In this document: piece after piece, positions 10,561 to 21,700 of the stretch
Numbering within the stretch: the stretch's first letter is position 1
Layout of the letters: the number at the start of each line of letters is the position of its first letter
Origin: Cordylochernes scorpioides
Lineage: Eukaryota; Arthropoda; Arachnida; Pseudoscorpiones; Chernetidae
Direction: 5' to 3'
Length of the DNA stretch: 64,000 nucleotides
NCBI GenBank assembly: GCA_030710605.1
Contig: CP092882.1
Location: forward strand, 20,532,446-20,596,445
Translations under genes and position numbers: made by a program
The notes under the pieces: model-generated
Databases searched by the model: none
Seen by the model: the letters and a program-made list of their open reading frames with translations, nothing else
Told to the model about the DNA's origin: nothing

Positions 10561-10734
10561 TCTTTTGCTTCATCTATACATTGTCAAAAGGACTCACCTT
10601 AAAAAAATAATTGTCTAAAAACAATGTTCAGGTCTATTTGAAAGTTTGTGGGTGTGGTGTGATATCTTTTCTTGATATGTCTTATATATATATATTTTTT
10701 TTATCTCAAGAAGTCCATGCATCACCAGACCAGG

Positions 10735-11140
10735 TCAAGAATATTTCGCAAAGGGTTTCCACGCCACCCAGGAGGTACCTGCTCAGCGCGTTAGCCTTTG
10801 TTTATAGTGGCGCTTCGCCTCCCGTAGAAGCCCTATTCCACTCTTCTGGCACAACCAGAGCATCCAACTCGCTCGAGATAACTCGGCCGAGCTAATGATC
10901 CAAGCCCTGCCAGGAACTGGTCTGCCGATGCTATGGACTCCGTCTCAAAGAGTCAGGGGAGGGGATGGATATCTGAGGAAACAAACGGACAGAGTCTCAA
11001 AGCAGACCCGCCTTCTACCTCATTTCCCAACTGACTGGACCATTGTTGGACCGTTGGAAACGAGATATCTATTGAGCTTTCTTAAAAGTTCTAATATTTA
11101 ATATAAATGATATTTTGATCCAATATATGCCTTTTTAATT
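10735..11140 (+). repeat. Unclassified GC-richer repeat with Penelope-like end
   Basis: About 360 bp of higher GC sequence ending near 'CCAATATATGCCTTTTTAAT', the same string that closes the Penelope-like element at 4368. No protein is recognised. It may be an untranslated part of a related element. Confidence 0.35.
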
Positions 11141-11387
11141 AAAGTTCTAATATATTTATTTATATGAGAAAATTGAGGATATATAATTCGAAAATTGATA
11201 CCATGAAAATGGATATTTTACTAAAGATTCTGCGATGTGAAAACCTTTTATAATTTCAAAATTATATTAAATGAAACAAAATAACATTAAATGAAAAAGA
11301 TGTGATATTTTAAGCTCCATTATTCAAACAAAAAGTTGTTTAAAATACAAATATATAACCTTTTTAACTTTCATTCTTTTTATTATT

Positions 11388-11695
11388 ATTTTTTTGCTTA
11401 TCCCTAGTACACGTGGTACAGGCCATGATAATCATGGTGGGTAGTTAGCGACTGCTTTTACTGTAAGCGCACCACATGTCTACACATGTGAAAAGCAGTT
11501 CGACTTTGCACTTACAAATGTGCCAGAGCCCCGTTTGGTTACTTGCACTCGCTGGTGGGGTTGGACTTTTGCAAGAATCGGGGGGCCATTGGAGCATTTT
11601 TTTTTTCTTTAAACAGAAAAAAGTGTCCAATGCGGGGATTGAACCCGGGTCGTAGTGGTCGTAAACCAAACGGTTTAACCAGCCTTCCACCGACT
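11388..11695 (-). mobile_element. tRNA-derived SINE, full length
   Basis: Complete minus-strand copy with head (GGTGGAAGGCTGG), B-box-like GGGTTCAATCCCCGC, body and A-rich tail. Confidence 0.85.
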
Positions 11696-11739
11696 CTTTT
11701 TTAAAATGATTAAATATCAGAATTTATTTATTTATTTTG

Positions 11740-11800
11740 TTCTACAGGGAGAATCCTGTATGGTACGTGTGCCCAATAAAGGCTTTTGTTGTTGTTGAAA
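11740..11800 (+). repeat. 3' end of a non-LTR element with TTG repeats
   Basis: 'GAATCCTGTATGG' then 'CAATAAAGGCTTTTGTTGTT' matches the tail of the RT-bearing fragment at 61201-61258. Confidence 0.6.
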
Positions 11801-12112
11801 TATCAGAATTTATTGATTAAAAAATATTTCTGTACTCATTATTGTGAATAAAGACTAGAAATAAATTCGAGACTTGCTATAAATTTACACTTTAAAGTAA
11901 TAAAAGAAACTTATATAGAATTATACATTCTTTATTTTATTTTTAAAAAATATATATGAAAAAATAATAGAAAAATAAAAGATAAGTGGGTCAGGTGTTG
12001 ATATTAAAAATAAAGAAGGCATCTCCTGACCACGAGCACATGTGCTTTTTAGATGGCAGAGCGCCATCTAGTGGAGCAAAAATAAACTAAACGTTTATTT
12101 AACTTGCCCCGT

Positions 12113-12258
12113 GATATTTGGCCAACCCAATTTCTTGATAAATCAAGAAAAGCCATCCACGAACGCGTGGAGTAGGCTGTAACCACTGCGACCAAAAAGA
12201 TTTTTGGTCCCAGAGGCTTCTTGAGAAATCAAGAAATGGGTATTTAAGGCCAAATTTG
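12113..12258. repeat. Multi-hairpin inverted repeat (cloverleaf-like)
   Basis: Outer arms (TTTGGCC...CCCA and TGGGTATTTAAGGCCAAA) enclose four stems in series: TTTCTTGAT/ATCAAGAAA, CCACG/CGTGG, GACCAAAA/TTTTGGTC and TTCTTGA/TCAAGAA. No protein is encoded. It could be a structured RNA, the folded end of an element, or a recombined pair of inverted repeats. Confidence 0.6.
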
Positions 12259-13284
12259 CGTAAATATATATATATATTTTCCTAAATTATTCTTGACATA
12301 ATTTTTCTCTAATAAGAAAAATAAATTTAACACAATGAAATGTGTGGCACATATAAAAAATATATATATATAAGTAAGATTGGATATTTCCCCAGCTCTC
12401 TCTGCACAGAATTGGAACATTGAATTTGTCTGCACTCTAGAGTTAGATGGTATTCAGAGACACCAATCTGTATAGCAATGAACCTGGAACGACTCTTATT
12501 TAACTGGACACAATGAGAGGAGTTTAAAAATCCTTGGAACCTTTGTACCAAAGATTGTCTCATACATTTTCAGGAAACCATAGATTCCTTTGTACTAACA
12601 CAATCAATCATTATTTTATTTGATATTTTTTTCAAACTTCATGCAAGCTGGTGTTATAGTGAATTCAATGACCTGATAATTTGTCTATAAAAATAAAGTT
12701 CACCTCTCCTGTCAAAATAGACTCTAAAACTAAGCCCTCTCTATTTGTAATGCGTTTGTTAGTTGGCGTTAAGAAGCAAGAAGTATCTGGAAGATTAAAA
12801 GAAAAGTCTTTATGTTCTTTAGCCTAACTCCCGACATAAGTTTACATATATATGTGGATATATATTACAATCAGTCAAAGAGACAACTCCACAGAGTACC
12901 ATCAGTGATGTGCTCACTGATGATTTACTATATATCCTGTAGGTATGCCAGCTGCCGTCTCCGCAAACTAGCGGACTGGCTGACAAAGCCACAGAATCAG
13001 TTTTGGCAGACTTAGAAGCATTCACCTGGTGATAGTTTGCTGAAACAGTCTCAAACGGAGATGGCAATTAGTTTCAGCGTCTATTTTGACTGGAGAGGTG
13101 ACTTTTATTTTTATAGATCAATTTCCTCCAGGCAAAATTCACATTTGATAATTTGTATTTTACTCAAGGAATTTAGAAATCTAGGTGATTTGTGTTCCTA
13201 CAGAAAAGTATACAAGAAATATGAACTATTTTTAAGGCAATTAATTCTTTTTGAATTAAAACAATTTCTACTGTCCTTACTGCA
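12259..13284. other. No gene recognised
   Basis: A/T-rich sequence with short inverted segments. 'TTCACCTCTCCTGTCAAAATA' near 12699 is the reverse of 'TTTTGACTGGAGAGGTGA' near 13084. This suggests a foldback pair about 370 bp apart around an unrecognised core. Confidence 0.4.
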
Positions 13285-13517
13285 ATGATAAAATAGTGGG
13301 AGGGCCTGGCTCATCAGTGGTGAAACCTCCCAATGGTTTTGTCAGTTTAATCTACCATACCACTGTTATATTGTATTTAACTGTTTTGCTTTTATACTGA
13401 AACTAAAGCTAGACTCTTGTAAAGGATATTTGAGAAACTATTTTATCATATTGCAGTAAGGGCAGTAGAAAATTGTTTCAATTTTAAAAAATCATGCGCA
13501 TAAAAAAAAAGTATATA
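13285..13517. repeat. HP1 repeat pair, interrupted by Tigger
   Basis: 13285-13390 is an HP1 core on the minus strand and 13450-13517 starts a plus-strand HP1 copy. The latter continues after the Tigger insertion at 16232-16280 ('TTTCTTATAATGGATGGTGC'). Confidence 0.6.
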
Positions 13518-16231
13518 CACTTCGTTCTCTTTTTATGCGGTTTTTTTTTTTATGCGGTTTTGGAGTTATGCGGTGCAAGAAAAAAAAAATTTATTCGAAT
13601 TTCGAAATTTTATTTTTTTGGTGATTCACTTTTTCTGAAAACGAATAAGAATAACAACTACAACTCTACTATTACGCAATCAATACAAAGAAAGAATTTT
13701 GTAACGTCCTGGTTGTATGTTAAGTTATCCAACAAACAGTAGAGGGGAAGTTCCAATGTCTTTTATTCCGCGCCTGCCGGTGTCTTACACAACTCGTGCA
13801 AAACCGAAATCAAAACTGAAAACCCGCCGGCGTGCCAGCTGCCGTTACAAATTTCTTTTTTATTTTATTGACATGTTTTCTCTTGATTTGTTCTTAAAAC
13901 AAAAGAGACAAAAACAAAAATACCTCGTCAAAATTGCGTGTTTTTATGCTGCATTTTGTTTTTGTATGAAACTAATTAAAAAAGCCTGCATATTGGAAAG
14001 CATTAGAAAATAAAACTTTGTGAAAGAAGGTTACTACCGAAAACCGGAAGATAAATTTACTCAAGTGAATTGTAAGTTTTTTTGAATAATTTTAGTGCGT
14101 AATTGTACATTAAGTTTTTTCTATAATTTTTAGTCCTCTTAAAGAAAATGTGTGACAATAATAAAAAACAAAAAAGAAGTGCAATTTCGCTAGAAACCAA
14201 AATTATAATTCTCGATTGCTTGGCGAAAGGAGAAAGATCAACAGCAATAGGTAAACGTTATAATTTAGGCGAATCTACTATAAGAGCAATAAAAAAAAAT
14301 GAAGCGGCAATAAGAAGATCAGTCAGATCTGGTACAAATTTGAGTTCTAAAATTTCATCATATTCAAGAGGCACTTTAATAGAAAAAAACAGAAAAGGCT
14401 CTCGTAATTTGGATTGAAGATTTAACTCAAAAAAGAATTCCGTTAGATGGACATTTAATCAAGATGAAAGCCCTTAAATTTTACAAGGAGTTAAAAGAAT
14501 CAGAGCCATCTACATCTTCACGTGAAAGTAATCCACAATTCTCTGCCAGCACAGGGTGGTTAACTGGTTTTATAAAAAGACATTCTTTTCATAATCTAAA
14601 AATAAAAGGTGAGGTGGCTTCTGCAGATGAAGAAGCTGCTAGAAAATATCCTGAAAAGTTGGCTAAAATTATTAAAGATGGAGGATATTGTGCCCATCAA
14701 ATCTTCAATGCTGATGAAACAGGATTTTTTTTGAAAAAAATGCCAACCCGTACTTACATTGCAAAGTCCGAAAAAAATGCCAGTGGTTTTAAAGCTGCTA
14801 AAGATCGAGTTACTTTATTGCTGTGCAGCAATGCATCTGGCGATCGAATGTTAAAACCGCTGCTTGTAAATCGATCTTTAAAACCACGTGCATTAAAAGG
14901 AAAAGACTTAAATACACTGCCCGTACATTGGATGGCAAACAAGAAGGCCTGGGTAACAACGGCTATTTTCACTGAATGGTTCAATAAATGCTTCGTACCC
15001 GAAGTAGAAAATTATATGAAAGAGATGGGTCTCGAATTTAAGATCTTATTAATTCTTGACAATGCACCAGGTCATCCAAACTTAGAACATCCAAATATAA
15101 AGGTAGTTTTTTTCCCTCCAAACACAACGAGCCTAATTCAACCATTAGATCAGGGAATTATTTCAACATTTAAAAAATATTATGTAAAATTCACTTTCCA
15201 ATTCATTTTCGATAAACTGGAATCCGATACAATAACAGTTACTGAAGTTTGGAAACAATTTAATATCTTGAACTGTGTAGATCATGTTGCGTTAGCAATT
15301 GCCGAGATAAAATCACAAACTTTAAATGCATGTTGTAAAGCTGCTTGGCCTGAATGCGTATCAAAGAGAAATGAATCAAATAGAACAACAATAGTAACAT
15401 CAGATATTATTTCAATTGCTAAGGAAATAGGTGGGGAAGGTTTTGATGATTTTGGCGAGCATGATATAGAAGAATTGCTTGTGGACGAAGCCCTAAATGA
15501 TGATGATATTTTGGAAAGTATGGTAGATACTACTAAAGATTTCGAAACAGTAGATAGCGAACTGGAAGATGTTACTCCACTGGACGAAAAATTACTTCGG
15601 GAAGGCCTTCAACTTTCCGGTAAATTGGAAAAATTTTTTTATTCAAAATGATAATGATGTAGAACGCGCCTTAAAATTCCAACGTGATCTGAAATTTTGT
15701 ATGTCTGGCTACAGAGAACTCTACAAAGAACTAGTCAAGCCATCACAGCGTTTGATTACTGACTACCTTGTCAAAGAAAAAAAAAATCACTGAAGTTCCT
15801 AAAGAAGCATTACCATGTAGATCTGATGACGTAATTTTATCTTCAAGTGATGAAAGTGATCTTGCACCACTCCACAAACGGGTTCGCACATTATCAGACA
15901 GCGAATAATGATGAAAACATTCTTAATATGATTTTAAATAAAGTTTTGTTTATGTTTTTTTTTTTACATATTAAGTTTTGTTTTTGTTATTAACACACAT
16001 ATGTGCCATTTATTAAAATATGATGAGAAAAAAATTAAATCTTATTATTTATAAATCTTTTTTTATGCGATTTCTGGTGCATTTTAAAACATTATTTAGG
16101 TTTTATGCGATTTTTTTAATAAATGGAACGTATCCATCATTTTACATATAAATGTATGTCTTTTTTTGTGCGATTTTTTTTAATGCGGATTCCCCTGGAA
16201 CGCATCTACCGCATAAAAAAAGAACCAAGTG
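13518..16231 (+). mobile_element. Tigger/pogo-type element
   Basis: Inverted ends CACTTSGTTCTYTTTTTATG with TA duplications at 13516-13517 and 16232-16233. Length 2,714 bp. Sub-terminal 'TTATGCGATTT' motifs repeat at both ends. It holds one transposase gene and sits inside an HP1 repeat. Confidence 0.9.
14148..15908 (+). pseudogene. Tigger/Jerky-type DDE transposase, frameshifted
   Basis: N-terminal psq/CENP-B-like helix-turn-helix ('KRSAISLETKIIILDCLAKG', 'GESTIRAIKKNE'), then the second CENP-B-type DNA-binding domain. The catalytic domain follows with 'FNADETGFF' (first D), 'LLILDNAPGHP' (second D) and 'IQPLDQGII' (third D region). The acidic C-terminus ends 'LSDSE'. The frame breaks near 14385 (A run), 15640 (T run) and 15780 (A run). 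All three breaks are in homopolymers, so either the copy is recently inactivated or base-calling is at fault. The enzyme would cut and paste at TA sites. Domestication looks unlikely because the inverted ends are intact around it. Confidence 0.9.
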
Positions 16232-16544
16232 TATTTCTTATAATGGATGGTGCGCTTAATGCATCATAGAAATGTATATTTTACATATTCTCTATCTTTG
16301 GGGCATGAAGGCCCTTTTAAAGGCCTTCATCAGTACAAGGGCGGCTTCATAACATCCTACTGAGATGGGTGTGAAATCAGTTGAATTTACCAAACAGGTG
16401 TTTAAGTTGGCAAGGGCCACTTTTCAGGCAAGATTACAACATAAAGTTGTGGTAGGATGATAGTCATGTAACAAAAAAGGCACCACTCCCTTCATACATC
16501 AGAACGATGCACTGTACATCACCCCAGTAAAAAAATTTTACTAA

Positions 16545-16857
16545 TTTTTTTTTTTGCTTATACCTAGTACACGTGGTACAGGCCATGATATTCATGGTGG
16601 GTAGTTAGCGACTGCTTTTTTGCTGTAAGCGCACCACATGTCTACACATGTGAAAGCAGTTCGACTTTGCACTTACAAATGTGCCAGAGCCCTGTTTGAT
16701 TACTTGTACTCGCTGGTGGGGTTGGACTTTGCAAGAATCGGGGGCCATTGGAGCATTTTTTTTTTTAAACAGAAAAAAAGTGTCCAAAGCGGGAATCGAA
16801 CCCGGGTCATAGTGGTTGAAAACCAAACGGTTTAACCAGCCTTTCACCGACCCCCCC
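16545..16857 (-). mobile_element. tRNA-derived SINE, full length
   Basis: Complete minus-strand copy: head, B box GGGTTCGATTCCCGC, body, A-rich tail. Confidence 0.85.
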
Positions 16858-17139
16858 ATTTTACCCATCACTTTACTAGTGATGATCAAGCCACACCAGT
16901 TTTACAGGAGGTGATATTGTCACTGAATCATTATTTTAAATATTCTGTTGTTTATCTTCATAAATATTTGCATAGTCATCACCCCTTACCATGCTTGTAA
17001 ATTACCACTTGAAAAATCCTTTTGACACATTTTGCAATATATAGGTTTAATTAATTAATAAATTATTTTTAATTAAGCTTTTTGAAATACTTGTCTTCTC
17101 TACCATGACAATATAATTATTGAGGAAAGAAGTCTGATA

Positions 17140-17265
17140 ACAAAAAGGTATTAAGACCAAATCCAAATAAATAGAGTGTGACTAAGAGCTTTGTTACCAT
17201 CTTCAGACAAAAGTGCTGAGAACAAGTCAACAAGAGATAAGGCACAATTGTGCCTTATCAAGTTT
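17140..17265. repeat. Foldback repeat, worn copy
   Basis: 'AGGTATTAAGACCAAATCC', then the decayed core and 'AAGGCACAATTGTGCCTTAT'. Confidence 0.55.
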
Positions 17266-17576
17266 TTTATAACAATTTCCATTCAGAGTTCAAATTCAAC
17301 CTTCTTAGCATTCAAATGTGATTTTATTAAAATGCTTTAATAAGTCCTTCATAGGCTTTAATAAGCCCTTCAATATATTCTAAGCAAACACAGTAGAACT
17401 CTCTATACACACTATCAATCTACTATTATTCAAACACAAAAAAAAAAAAAAATCCTTACTAATTTCCCTCTAAATTATGGAATGGCTCAAATTTGGATGA
17501 ATTAAAAATGGCAATCCAAAAGGAAGTTACCCAATCTTTTAAACATGATTATAGTAAATGATATGAAGTATTGTGT
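17266..17576. other. No recognised feature
   Basis: A/T-rich with short A runs and no coding signal. Confidence 0.4.
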
Positions 17577-17905
17577 CTTCTTCTTCTTCTTTCTTATCTT
17601 CACACTGGATGAAGTAGAATGCGTCTGCCTTTGTCATTAAGACTGGGAGCACTACTCAGTGGCAGGCCGACTTTGCTCCAAAAGAAATGGCAGCCTCTAA
17701 CATGAGGAACAGACGCCATGTGCAGCCGCTCCTAACATGGAGTACAAACGCTGCTCATCCTGTATCCCTAGATCAGGAGCCCTTACAGGGTACTATCAGC
17801 CGGGCCAGCTGAACCCAGGTTTTTTACCGAGCTTGTTACTGCTCCCCCTCCTCCTTTTTCATCCAGGCTTAGGACCGGCAAAGGCAGAGTTTCCGGCGAA
17901 GTATT
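17577..17905 (-). mobile_element. (GAA)n-tailed repeat, possible SINE
   Basis: About 330 bp of higher GC, ending on the minus strand in 'AGATAAGAAAGAAGAAGAAG'. The opposite-orientation copy is 32465-32830 and a fragment lies at 960-1110. Without an RNA pol III box the origin is unclear. It could also be the 3' end of a non-LTR element. Confidence 0.6.
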
Positions 17906-18351
17906 GTGTGAATTAGATAGGTTATGATACAGTGAAAATCCTGTCTCATATATATTTTAAGTTTAATTGTTCCCACAGAGTATATGTGTAAGATCACAAG
18001 TAAATAGGTGCTAACTGTAAGAAGATAAGTTTCCCGTTGTTTACTATGTTATAAGTTTCTCATTTATTTTGTTCTTGTAAATCAATAATGTTTAATTAAT
18101 ATTCTTGGAATCAGTATCTTTAAAAAGTCTAAGCAAAGTCAACATATCCCCTCCCTGTGATAAACCACTTTTATGAAATCAAAATTTCCATGAACATGAG
18201 ATACCATATCAGAATCAACAACAAGTCTCCAAGGAAAATTGTTGTTGATTGTGATCAAAGGATTCTAACCATTTAATGAGATATGTTTGTGTGGTCTCTT
18301 GTGAGAGGTTTTACTTGTACTAGTTGATATATATCTAATTTGATCTTGTTA
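17906..18351. other. No recognised feature
   Basis: A/T-rich intergenic sequence downstream of sin3. Nothing supported. Confidence 0.4.
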
Positions 18352-18501
18352 CAGTAGAACCTCTATGAGAGAGAACCCTCCCGGTAGAGGACACCTCTCT
18401 ACAAAGGACAATTTTCATAGCCAAAATAACCATTTTTACTATTATTAACTCTACAGTAAGAAGAGTAGATTCCTCTCTACAAAGGACAGTTTGGTCCTGG
18501 T
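18352..18501. repeat. MITE of the CAGTAGAACCTC family
   Basis: Begins TACAGTAGAACCTCTATGAG and retains the 'CTACAAAGGACA' phrases. The right end is lost. Confidence 0.65.
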
Positions 18502-18614
18502 GTTGTCATTCAGAGAAAATATATTTCCCTAGTGTACCTATTAATCTCTAGTTGTTTGATATGTTGGTGGAGTAATTAAATATAGAGGTCTAGAGGGGTT
18601 ATATTATTTCAACT

Positions 18615-18620
18615 TTTATT
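18615..18620 (-). terminator. sin3: Candidate sin3 polyadenylation signal
   Basis: AATAAA on the minus strand about 108 nt past the sin3 stop codon, a normal distance for a short 3' UTR. Confidence 0.5.
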
Positions 18621-18727
18621 TAAAAATGAAATGAAATTTAAAAAAGAGGACAATTTTAGATATGAAGGAGGCGAATTCATTCAGATTCACTATTTGACAG
18701 TGTTATGTCTTGAAGTAATGAAAATTA

Positions 18728-21700
18728 TTAAACAACTTCGGGCAATGAGGAAGGTGAATTTTGGGGCAATGATGGAGAATCTTGAGTAATTTCTGAAATT
18801 GATTCTTGGGATATTGCTGAGGAATCTTGGGGCATTGTGGAAGATGGCTCTTTGTGCATTGGTGAAGAATCACGGGGAATTGTAGATGATAATTCTTGGG
18901 TCATTGGTGAAGGAAGTCTTTGGGGCATTGAAGATGATGGTTCTGGCAGTATTGATGAATAATTTTGGGACAGTGAGGAATCTTGGGGTATTGTGGAAGA
19001 TGTTTCTTCAGGCATTGGTGAAGGAGATTCTTGTAGCATGGGCAAATGCATGGGAATTGGTGAGGATGGTTCTTGGGGCATTGGTGAGGATGGTTCTTGG
19101 GGCATTGGTGAAGATGGTTCTTGGGGCATTGGTGAAGATGGTTCTTGGGGAATTGGTGAGGATGGTTCTTGGGGAATTGGTGAGGATGGTTCTTGGGGCA
19201 TTGGTGAAGATGGTTCTTGGGGCATTACATAAGATGGTTCTTGGGGCATTGGTGAAGATGGTTCTTGGGGAATTGGTGAAGATGGTTCTTGGGGCATTGA
19301 TGAGGATGGTTCTTGGGGTATTACATACGATGGTTTTTGGGGTATTGGTGAAGATGGTTCTTGGGGCATTGGTGAGGATGGTTCTTGGGGCATTGGTGAG
19401 GATGGTTCTTGGGGCATTGGTGAAGAGGGTTCTTGGGACATTACAGAAGTTAGTTCTTGGGGAATTGGTGAAGATAGTTCATTGGGAATTGCAGAAGATA
19501 GTTCTTGAGACATTGGTGAAGATAGTTTGTGGGGAATTGGTGAAGATGGTTCTTGTGGTATTAATGAAGATGGTTCTTGGGGCATTGGTGAAGAGGGTTC
19601 TTGGGGAATTGAAGAAGATGGTTCTTGCCATATTAATGAAGATGGCTCTTGGGGCATTACAGAAGCTAGTTCTTGGGGAATTGAAGAAGAGAGTTCTTGG
19701 GGCATTACAGAAGCTAGTTCTTGGGAAATTGAAGATGAGGGTTCTTGGGGCATTACAGAAGCTAGTTCTTGGGGAATTGAAGAAAAGGGTTCTTGGGGCA
19801 TTACAGAAGCTAGTTCTTGGGGAATTGAAGAAGAGGGTTCTTGGGGCATTACAGAAGCTAGTTCTTGGGGAATTGAAGAAGAGGGTTCTTGGGGCATTAC
19901 AGAAGCTAGTTCTTGGGGAATTGAAGAAGAGGGTTCTTGGGGGATTACAGAAGCTAGTTCTTGGGGAATTGAAGTAGAGGGTTCTTGGGGCATTACAGAA
20001 GCTAGTTCTTGGGGAATTGAAGAAGAGAGTTCTTGGGGCATTACAGAAGCTAGTTCTAGTCCTTGGGGAATTGAAGAAGATGGTTCTTGGGGCATTGGTA
20101 AGGACAGTTCTTGGGGCATTGGTGAAGATGGCTCTTGGGGCGTTACAGAAGCTAGTTCTTGGGGCATTAATGAAGAATCATTGGGTAATGTGGAAGATGG
20201 TTCTTGGTATATGGGTGAAGAATCATGGGATATTGTGGAAGAAGGTTCTTGGTGCATTGATGAATAATCTTGATACATTGGTGAATGTACAATTGACGAA
20301 AAATTATGGGCTACCATTGGCGATACATCTTGTGATATTGAGGAAGATGGAAGCATTGATGAAGAATCTTGGGACATTGATGAATATTGGGGCTTTGGTG
20401 AAAGAGTTTGCCTAGGCATTGAAGATAGTTCTGGTAGAATTGATGAGAAATCCTGGTGCTTTGGTGAAGGGGGATCTTGGGTTATTGAAGAAGTGGAAGA
20501 TATATTTTGAGAAATCGGTAGTGAAGATAGGCCTTGGGGCAATGGTTCTTGTAGCATGGATGATGAATCTTGGGACATTGAAGAAGGTGCTTCTTGGAGC
20601 ATGGATGAGCAAGTTTCTTGAGATTTTGGAGAATCTCTGGGCATTGAAGAAGAATCTTGGGGTATTGCAGAAATTGAATCATGGTACAATGGCGAAGAGG
20701 ATGGGTCTTGAGGTATTGAAACAGATGAAACTTGAAGCATTGCAAATGATGTGCTATGAGGCAATGTGGATAGTGGTTCTTGAGGCAACGAAGAAGCTGA
20801 ATCGCATTGCATAGCTACAGGTGGATCCTGGGAGGTAAGTGACAAAAGTTGAGGAGGGGATTCCGGTGTTGTGGTAGAAGAATGCTTGGAGCCTGCCGAC
20901 AACAGGGGAGAGCCTTGCAGAAAGGAGGAGGTTGGGATGTGGGGCAGAGAGGAGGAATCTACAGATATGGCTGAACCAAGGGATGATGAGGTAGAAGATG
21001 GTTCCTGAGAGATGTCCTGAACAAAGGATGGGGGGAGCAAAGATGGTTCTGCCAGTAGAGAAGCTGCTTGGGAAAATAAAGGCAGTGGATTTTGTGGCAT
21101 CAAAGAGGAAGATGTGGAAGTTATATTGGGTGATGAAGATTCAGGGGTTGAGGTGTTGACCTGTGCTGTGGAGTCCAGGTGAAACTCTATATAGGGGCCT
21201 TGCGACAAGGAAGAGGATGGTTCTTCAGATAATGCGGAATTTGATTGATCTGGGGATATGGAATAAGGGCATTCGGGCAATGCTGAAGATGATTCATCAG
21301 GAATAGTCAAATACGGACCATTTGACAGTGCTGTTGATGACTCATCAGGAGGTGCTGGGCCGGAGGCGTCAGGCAGGGCTGAAGAGGATTCACTAGGAGG
21401 TACTGAAGACAATTCATCAGGTGCCACTGAATTAGAACTGTCAGGCAATACTGATGAACCATCAGGAACTATTGAATAGGTGCCATTAGGTAATGAAGAT
21501 TCATCGGGTAAAATGAAATATGTGACAGTGGACAATGCAGAGGATTCATCAGGAGACGTTGAATGTGTGGCATCAGGCAATACTGATGCGTCATCAGGAG
21601 GTGTTGAGGTGTTAGAGCCATCAGGCAATGCAGATGACGAATCATCGGGGATTGTGAAATATGTGGCAGTGGGCAATGCAGATGACTCACCCGGAGGTGT

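Noticed and set aside
18886..19977. Plus-strand 363-codon frame, and others to 24278, opposite the sin3 tail
   Set aside because: They mirror the in-frame repeats of the minus-strand exon. They are not linked to any conserved sequence, whereas the minus frame is continuous with Sin3.
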